A stretch of DNA of 17,370 nt from DASZYF01 sp035545535 (GTDB taxonomy: Bacteria > Actinomycetota > Actinomycetes > Mycobacteriales > CAJCIY01). The notes below the pieces were generated by a model, which was given only the letters and a program-made list of their open reading frames with translations, was not told where the DNA came from and made no database searches. Below are positions 12,577 through 17,370 of this stretch, in pieces; positions within the stretch are counted from its first letter, which is position 1; every line of letters starts with the position of its first letter. The stretch lies in assembly GCA_035545535.1 (NCBI GenBank), contig DASZYF010000024.1:1-17370 (forward strand), in the 5' to 3' direction. The translations under genes were made by a program, and so were the position numbers.

Positions 12577-14914
12577 CCGTCGCGGTCGTGGTCGCGTACG
12601 CGTACAGGTAGTGCGTCGTCACGATCGAGATCGACGGGTTGTAGGTCGACGCCGACGTGTACGTGTGGGCCAACGACGCGGGCGGCGCGCCGACGCCGCT
12701 CGTGTAGGTGCCGTCGTCCCACGCGACGCTGTAGCCGAGCACCGCGTCGTTCGCGCCCGCTGCCGCGGCGATGCCCGTGAGCGTGAACGCGTGGGTCGGA
12801 GACGACTCGGTCGCCGGCAGAGCAGCCGACGCGCGGCCGGCCACGCTGACGACGGCGGATCCCGTCGCGTGGCGGCCGGAGCTGTCTGTCACGGTGACCG
12901 TGACGGCGTAGTCACCCGGGTTCGCATAGGTGTGACCGGTCTCCGAGGCGGGCAGCTCGCCGGAACCGATGTCGGTCACCGTGAGCGGGGCTGACCCGTC
13001 GCCGAAGCTGATGGTCGCCTTCTTCAGCGTGTGACCGGCGCTCGGCTGCAGCGCCGCCGCTGCGTAGCCCGTGCCGCCCGCGACGATCGGCGACCAGCCC
13101 TGGTACCCCTCGGACTCGCCCTGCCCGAAGCCGACGAAGGTGACCGTCGGTTGCGGGCCGGTGATGCTGAGGTCGATGTAGGCGCTGCCGACCTCGTGGC
13201 CGGCCGCGTTCCACACCCGCAGCGACGCGTACTGCTGCCCGCCTTCGTAGCCGTACTCGTCGGACGGCGAGGCGTTGAACGTGTGGGTGAAGTGCGCGGG
13301 CAACGGGCCGGAACCCGTCACCGGAGCGCTGTGGTCGCCGTAGAACAGCTGCCACGTGTCGCCCGCCGGCATGCGCGTGGTGTGCGTCGTGATCGTCACG
13401 GGGCCCTGCGGCACCACGGTGGGTGCGTTGAGGCTCACGAGCACCGGGACGGGCACGACGGTGATCGGCACGCTCACCGAAGCGACCGTCGGGGTGTCCA
13501 CCGCGGTGACCTTCGCGGTGAACGTGCCCGGCCGGTCGTACTGGTGGCTGATCGTGTTCTCGTGCGCGTAGTAGTGCTTGTAGACCGTGCCGTCGCCCCA
13601 GTCGACGGAGACGAACGCCGAGTACGGGTCGTACAGCTGCAGCGTGACGGTGCTGCGCGCGGGCAGCGCCGAGGACGCGGCAGCTCCGACGCGGACGATG
13701 TTGCCCACCTCCTGCGGCGTCGTGACCGGCGTCGCGGTCAGGTGGAACGGCGTGGACGCCGGCGCGTAGGTCAGCCACTCGGAGTCGCTCTCGAGGTCGC
13801 CGTGGTCGTCGTAGACCCAGAGCCGCGCCTCGTAGTCGCCGTAGGGGTACTGGTGCATGACCGACGCCGGCGGGGCGCCGTTCCCGGTGAGCGGCGCGCT
13901 CCCGTCGCCGTAGTCCAGCGCGTAGCTCGCCGCCGCTGCTCCGGCGCCCGGGGCGTAGGTGAGGTTGAGCGTCGTCGGACCGGAGCTCGGGACGACCGGC
14001 GCGATCGTGACGTCGCCGTAGCCCGCCTGCGCGATGGTCGCCGTGCTGGTGGCAGTGCGCCCGAGCGTGTCGACCACCGTCAGGCGGACGACGTGCACCC
14101 CCACTCCGTGGACGGGGAAGTAGAAGTACGGCGGCGGCGCGCCGTGACCGGTCTTGAGGGGCGAGCCGTCGCCCAGGTCCAGGCTCCAGCCCGCGATCGC
14201 CGTACCCGCGGGGGCGGCCACGCCGTAGGTGTAGAAGCCCAGCGAGCCACGAGCCTCGACATCCGTCCCGGTGCCCGGGTCGTAGCCGATCGAGTACGAC
14301 TGGTCGCCGCCCGGGTACTTCGCCGCCGATCCCAGGTACGGCGACTCCCGGGCGATCGCCGGCGAGCCGACGTAGTGGCCGTCGTTGTCCTCGGCGAGCA
14401 GCGTCGCCCGCGGACCCCCGGTGGGCAGGCCGAGGGTGAGCGGCTGCCCGTTCAGGGTGTCACCGAGCACGCCCGGGACAACGGTCGCGTAGAGCAGCTC
14501 GCTCGCCGGCACCGTGAACGCGGTGACGCCCTTGCCGCCGGTGAAGGCGATGTGCTTCTTGGTCGAGCCCTTCTGCACGACGGTGTTCGTGCCCTTGCCG
14601 GTGACGACCGCGCCGCTGCGCACCTGCACCTTCGCGTTGCCGGTGCCGGTGGTCACCTTCTTCACGTCGAGCCCGCAGATGCGGTCGTTGCCGCCCTTGC
14701 CGACGATCGTGACGTTCTTGCCGGTCGACTCGATGACGTCGGACTTCGACGTCCCTTGCAGCGTCGTGTTGCTCTTCGTCGAGAAGATCGTGGGTGCCTT
14801 GCCGAAGCACGGCGTCTTGCCGTGGCCGGCGGCCGGGCTGGCCGCCGCCGGGACGACGGCGGCAACGACGGCGGTGGCGGCTATGACGACTGCACCAGCA
14901 CGGGCGCGGAGCAT
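12569..14914 (-). CDS. Large secreted PKD-repeat protein with RTX-like N-terminal segment
   Basis: Exported protein of 781 residues, function unknown. Residues 1-29 form a signal peptide. Residues 36-135 contain repeats resembling degenerate hemolysin-type calcium-binding units (SKSDVIESTGKNVTIVGKGG and NDRICG). Then about six PKD-like beta-sandwich repeats follow, marked by GDGS-type turns: LDLGDGSP (246), LDYGDGSAP (333), VDWGDGT (437), LFYGDHSAP (523), ISFGDGSAP (635) and VAWDDGT (730). Several carry an inserted TGxGAPP-like loop between the turn and the HxY strand, for example residues 256-261 and 343-349. There is no catalytic domain, sortase motif or membrane helix, so it may act as an extracellular binding or scaffold protein. 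ATG 14914 has a GGGGGA site upstream. The next minus-strand gene upstream also encodes a secreted protein. Confidence 0.85.
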   Translation of the reverse strand: MLRARAGAVVIAATAVVAAVVPAAASPAAGHGKTPCFGKAPTIFSTKSNTTLQGTSKSDVIESTGKNVTIVGKGGNDRICGLDVKKVTTGTGNAKVQVRSGAVVTGKGTNTVVQKGSTKKHIAFTGGKGVTAFTVPASELLYATVVPGVLGDTLNGQPLTLGLPTGGPRATLLAEDNDGHYVGSPAIARESPYLGSAAKYPGGDQSYSIGYDPGTGTDVEARGSLGFYTYGVAAPAGTAIAGWSLDLGDGSPLKTGHGAPPPYFYFPVHGVGVHVVRLTVVDTLGRTATSTATIAQAGYGDVTIAPVVPSSGPTTLNLTYAPGAGAAAASYALDYGDGSAPLTGNGAPPASVMHQYPYGDYEARLWVYDDHGDLESDSEWLTYAPASTPFHLTATPVTTPQEVGNIVRVGAAASSALPARSTVTLQLYDPYSAFVSVDWGDGTVYKHYYAHENTISHQYDRPGTFTAKVTAVDTPTVASVSVPITVVPVPVLVSLNAPTVVPQGPVTITTHTTRMPAGDTWQLFYGDHSAPVTGSGPLPAHFTHTFNASPSDEYGYEGGQQYASLRVWNAAGHEVGSAYIDLSITGPQPTVTFVGFGQGESEGYQGWSPIVAGGTGYAAAALQPSAGHTLKKATISFGDGSAPLTVTDIGSGELPASETGHTYANPGDYAVTVTVTDSSGRHATGSAVVSVAGRASAALPATESSPTHAFTLTGIAAAAGANDAVLGYSVAWDDGTYTSGVGAPPASLAHTYTSASTYNPSISIVTTHYLYAYATTTATVS

Positions 14915-14931
14915 GCGGGGTCCCCCTTCGG

Positions 14932-14948
14932 CTGCTGAAGATCAGCAG
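14932..14948. promoter_or_regulatory. Hairpin/dyad upstream of the PKD gene
   Basis: CTGCTGA, loop AGA and TCAGCAG form a perfect 7-bp stem ending 17 nt before the ATG at 14914, just ahead of the ribosome site. It may be a 5'-UTR structure or operator. Confidence 0.4.
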
Positions 14949-14992
14949 ACCGGACAGTAGCCGTGTTCCCCACCCGAGGCGGGACCGGGCGG

Positions 14993-15673
14993 TCAGCCGA
15001 GGACGAGCAGCTCCCAGTGGCAGTCGGTGGCGCCGACGACCTCGACCTCGGTCGGGAACGAGTCGGTCTCGAGGACGTTCTCGTCCATGCCGGTCGACGT
15101 GGGCGCGACGGTCACGTTGCCGACGACCGTACCGTCCTGGACCAGCTCGAGCGCCATGGCGTGACCGTTCGGCTCACCGGCGCAGCTCCACTTCACGCCG
15201 ACGTCGACGAAGTCGCGCACCGGGAAGGCGGCCGACGTGGAGGGGCCGTCGCCGGTGCGCGACTGCAGCGCGGTGGGCGCGCTGGCGTTGAGCGTGACGC
15301 CCTTCGACGCGACGCCCTTGTGGCCCGCGGTGCCGATGGCCTTGATGCGGTAGGTCTGGTTCAGCGACGAGAGCAGGACGACGTAGTCCTTGACCTTCCC
15401 GTCCTGGACCGCGTCGGTGTACATCGTGTGCCACGTGGCGCCCTCGAGGCGCTGGACCGCGACCTTCTTCGCCCACGTCGGCGTGGTCGCGCTGAACTGG
15501 TCGAACGTGCCCCAGTGCGGCTTGGTGGTCTGCCAGTGGACGGTGACCTTGTCCTTCGCCTTCTTCGGCTTCGACAGCTCCGTCGCGGCGGCGGCGGGAG
15601 CCGCGGTCGCGCCGGCGACGAGGGCGGCGGTGGCGAGGACGGTCACGGGGACACACATGCGCATGGTGGACAT
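14993..15673 (-). CDS. Small secreted beta-rich protein of unknown function
   Basis: Not recognised; about 226 residues. A signal peptide (MSTMRMCVPVTVLATAALVA, then AAPAAAA) is followed by a Lys-rich segment. One half is predicted beta-rich, KVTVHWQTTKPHWGTFDQFS to YRIKAIGTAGHKGV, resembling a fibronectin-III/Ig-like sandwich. The second half has strands ending VKWSCAGEPN and ATDCHWELLVLG, whose two cysteines could pair. No catalytic motif, lipobox or anchor is visible. ATG 15673 is chosen; GTG 15682 (GGAG only 3 nt away) and ATGs at 15664 and 15658 are alternatives. It is followed by the PKD gene 78 bp downstream on the same strand, so joint export or co-expression is plausible. Confidence 0.7.
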   Translation of the reverse strand: MSTMRMCVPVTVLATAALVAGATAAPAAAATELSKPKKAKDKVTVHWQTTKPHWGTFDQFSATTPTWAKKVAVQRLEGATWHTMYTDAVQDGKVKDYVVLLSSLNQTYRIKAIGTAGHKGVASKGVTLNASAPTALQSRTGDGPSTSAAFPVRDFVDVGVKWSCAGEPNGHAMALELVQDGTVVGNVTVAPTSTGMDENVLETDSFPTEVEVVGATDCHWELLVLG

Positions 15674-15749
15674 GGTGGCCACCGGCTCCGGGCCAACGGC
15701 GTCGAATCAGCAGAAGTGACCCGAAATGATCATCACGCGCCGATGCTCA

Positions 15750-16691
15750 TCAGTCGGGCGGATCGACGAGCTGCGCAGCGGGCTGGGTGCCCGCGCGCAC
15801 GACGAGCGCGATGCCTGCGATGAGCACCACCAGGCCCGGGTAGGCGAGCGCCCGCGGCGTCTGGCCCAGCCAGATCCACGCGACGAGCACGGCGCCCGGG
15901 ACCTCGAGCAGGATCGAGAGCGACACGACGGTGGCGCTCGTCGTGCGCAGCACCCGGTTGAACACGGAGTGCCCGAGCAGCTGCGGGCCCGCGGTGAGCG
16001 CGGCGATCAGCCACCAGTCGTGGGCACGGTAGCCGCCGAGGCCCACTCCCCCGATCAGGCAGACGAGCACCAGAAGCGCGGCGCAGAGCGCGTAGCAGAC
16101 GACCGTGTAGGACGTCGTCGAGATGACCTGCCGCGCGCGGCCGCCGGCCGACATGTAAGCGGCCGCGAACGCGGCGCCGACCAGTGCGAGCAGATCACCG
16201 GCGAGCGCCCGCGCGGAGATCGAGACGTCGACTCCGGTGATGACGATGACACCGGCGATCGACACCCCGATGCCGGTCCAGGCGCGGCGCGGCAGCTGCA
16301 CACCGTCGCGACGCGCGAGCAGCGCCGCCCACGCGGGCTGCGTCGACACCATCGCGGTCGCGGAGGCGACGGAGGTCAGACCGACGCTCGGGATCCAGGT
16401 GCCGAAGTGCGCGGCGAGCAGCAGACCCGCGGGCACCGCCCACCGCTGCTGTCCGCGCGAGCGCAACGAGGCGACCTCGCGGCGCGGGGTCGGACGGGCG
16501 AGCGCGATCGGCGCGAGCAGACCCGTCGCGAACGCGTTGCGCCACATCGCGATCGCCAGCTTCGGCGCGTGACAGGCCGCAATGATCGGAGCCGACGTCG
16601 ACACGGCGGCGACGGCGAGGCCGATCAGCAGCAGGTCGATGCGCGGTGGCCGCTCGAGCGCGCCCGGCGCCGCCCCCGCGGGCCGGCTCAC
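15750..16691 (-). CDS. EamA/DMT-family transporter
   Basis: Inner-membrane drug/metabolite transporter of 313 residues with about ten hydrophobic helices arranged as two EamA repeats (about 18-150 and 163-295). LLLIGLAVAAVSTSAPIIAA starts repeat 1, which includes MWRNAFATGLL and ASATAMVSTQPAWAALLA; repeat 2 ends with SATVVSLSILLEVPGAVLVA and WLGQTPRALAYPGLVVLIAG, all characteristic of the family. Substrate cannot be read from sequence; amino acids or small metabolites are usual. GTG 16691 overlaps the PhzF stop in GTGA, so translation is probably coupled; an open frame extends further upstream but runs through phzF-like coding sequence. Its C-terminal tail is short and cytoplasmic. Confidence 0.92.
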   Translation of the reverse strand: MSRPAGAAPGALERPPRIDLLLIGLAVAAVSTSAPIIAACHAPKLAIAMWRNAFATGLLAPIALARPTPRREVASLRSRGQQRWAVPAGLLLAAHFGTWIPSVGLTSVASATAMVSTQPAWAALLARRDGVQLPRRAWTGIGVSIAGVIVITGVDVSISARALAGDLLALVGAAFAAAYMSAGGRARQVISTTSYTVVCYALCAALLVLVCLIGGVGLGGYRAHDWWLIAALTAGPQLLGHSVFNRVLRTTSATVVSLSILLEVPGAVLVAWIWLGQTPRALAYPGLVVLIAGIALVVRAGTQPAAQLVDPPD

Positions 16692-17370
16692 GGGATGCGG
16701 ATGCGTCCGCTGGCGACCGGCACGACCTGCCCGCGCACGCGGCACCGCACGGCAAGGCCGTCCTCGGTGTCGACCGTGCACTGCAGGAGTGACGGCCGCC
16801 CCATCGCGTGTCCCTGCTCCACCACGTACTCCGACGTGCCGGTGGGAGGGACCCGGCCGCTTGCCGCGAGCCAGGCGCCGTACCCGAGGGCCGCGGAGCC
16901 GGTGGCCGGATCCTCGGTCACGCCGAGCGCGGCGCCGAACATCCGCGCGTAGGCCGTGCCGTTCGAGAAGTGGACGAGGAAGACCTGCCCGACCTCGAGG
17001 AGCCCGGCGCCGTGGGGCGACGCGCGGTCGACTGCTTCGCGGGATGCGAGCGGCAGCATCAGGAACTCGATGCCCGCGCCGCACCACCGGGGCGGCGCCG
17101 ACGGATCGAGATCGTCACTCGTCAAGCCGACCGCGGCCAGGACCGGCGCCGCGTCGAGCGCTTCACCCACCGTCAGCGCACCGCCGGTGAGCTCGGCGCC
17201 GTCGTCGAAGACCGTGATGGGCAGCACACCGGCACCGCACTCCTGGTGCCGATGACCGACGTCGAGCCGACCGAGCGAGTGCAGCACCCACGCGGAGCCG
17301 ATCGACGGATGACCGGCGAACGGCAGCTCGGTGCCCGGCGTGAAGATGCGCAACCGGTAGTCGGCGCCAG
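16688..17370 (-). CDS. PhzF-family isomerase/epimerase-like protein (N-terminus outside window)
   Basis: Partial; about 227 residues of a family usually near 280-300 long. The visible start DYRLRIFTPGTELPFAGHPS is the PhzF/YddE signature after the first strand. VHFSNGTAYARMF and VTEDPATGSAALGYGAWLA provide the second-domain Asp-Pro-Ala-Thr-Gly-Ser motif, and GRPS the final conserved block. The first catalytic Glu region (Glu45 in PhzF) lies beyond the window edge, so activity cannot be judged. PhzF itself isomerises a dihydroanthranilate in phenazine synthesis, but most relatives are general metabolic proteins of unknown substrate; no phenazine genes are present. It overlaps the EamA gene by 4 bp (GTGA). 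Confidence 0.9.
   Translation of the reverse strand, partial: GADYRLRIFTPGTELPFAGHPSIGSAWVLHSLGRLDVGHRHQECGAGVLPITVFDDGAELTGGALTVGEALDAAPVLAAVGLTSDDLDPSAPPRWCGAGIEFLMLPLASREAVDRASPHGAGLLEVGQVFLVHFSNGTAYARMFGAALGVTEDPATGSAALGYGAWLAASGRVPPTGTSEYVVEQGHAMGRPSLLQCTVDTEDGLAVRCRVRGQVVPVASGRIRIP

Noticed and set aside
13031..14938. 635-codon plus-strand open frame
   Set aside because: Antisense to the PKD gene, which has a signal peptide and real domains. The plus-strand product is Arg-rich with no family motif.
16692..17087. Upstream extension of the EamA frame to 445 residues
   Set aside because: It lies in another frame of the PhzF coding region and is hydrophilic Arg-rich; GTG 16691 in the GTGA overlap is the sensible start.
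16688..17370. Phenazine biosynthesis cluster
   Set aside because: Only a PhzF-family member is present; no phzA/B/D/E/G genes are in the window, and most family members are not phenazine enzymes.

Overview
The window is GC-rich DNA with very strong G/C preference at third codon positions, frequent GTG starts and tightly packed genes. Together with an Rv1264-like cyclase layout, a DUF6758-type protein, a short RecB-family nuclease and a 13E12/DUF222-type fragment, this points to a high-GC actinomycete. I cannot name the genus. I find sixteen protein-coding genes, two of them cut by the window edges. I see no tRNA, rRNA, CRISPR array, transposase or phage gene.

Region 1 (1-3671) is housekeeping and repair. 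It holds the N-terminal end of a probable DUF222/HNH-type protein, a PLP aminotransferase, a Tag-type 3-methyladenine DNA glycosylase, a divergent MsrA methionine sulfoxide reductase, and a short RecB-like nuclease with a four-cysteine Fe-S signature. Region 2 (3735-5753) has a membrane protein with a Gly/Trp/Asp-rich tail and a DUF6758-like zinc-ribbon protein. Both lie on the minus strand, apparently co-transcribed towards the nuclease.

Region 3 (5822-11709) is the metabolic core. On the minus strand it carries a MaoC-type hydratase, an acyl-CoA dehydrogenase and a CitE/malyl-CoA-lyase-type lyase. This is the enzyme set expected for methylsuccinyl-CoA -> mesaconyl-CoA -> beta-methylmalyl-CoA -> glyoxylate + propionyl-CoA, the lower ethylmalonyl-CoA pathway. 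A class III adenylate cyclase with a complete active site sits between the lyase and dehydrogenase genes, 14 bp after the lyase stop. Two exported plus-strand proteins (a beta-propeller-like protein and a collagen-like protein) separate the hydratase from the rest.

Region 4 (11743-15673) has an SDR oxidoreductase divergent from the lyase, then a 781-residue secreted PKD-repeat protein and a small secreted beta-rich protein. Region 5 (15750-17370) is a translationally coupled PhzF-EamA pair on the minus strand. The most interesting features are the adenylate cyclase inside the probable ethylmalonyl-CoA operon, the split of that pathway by exported genes, and dyad symmetries or shared motifs just upstream of the exported-protein genes.
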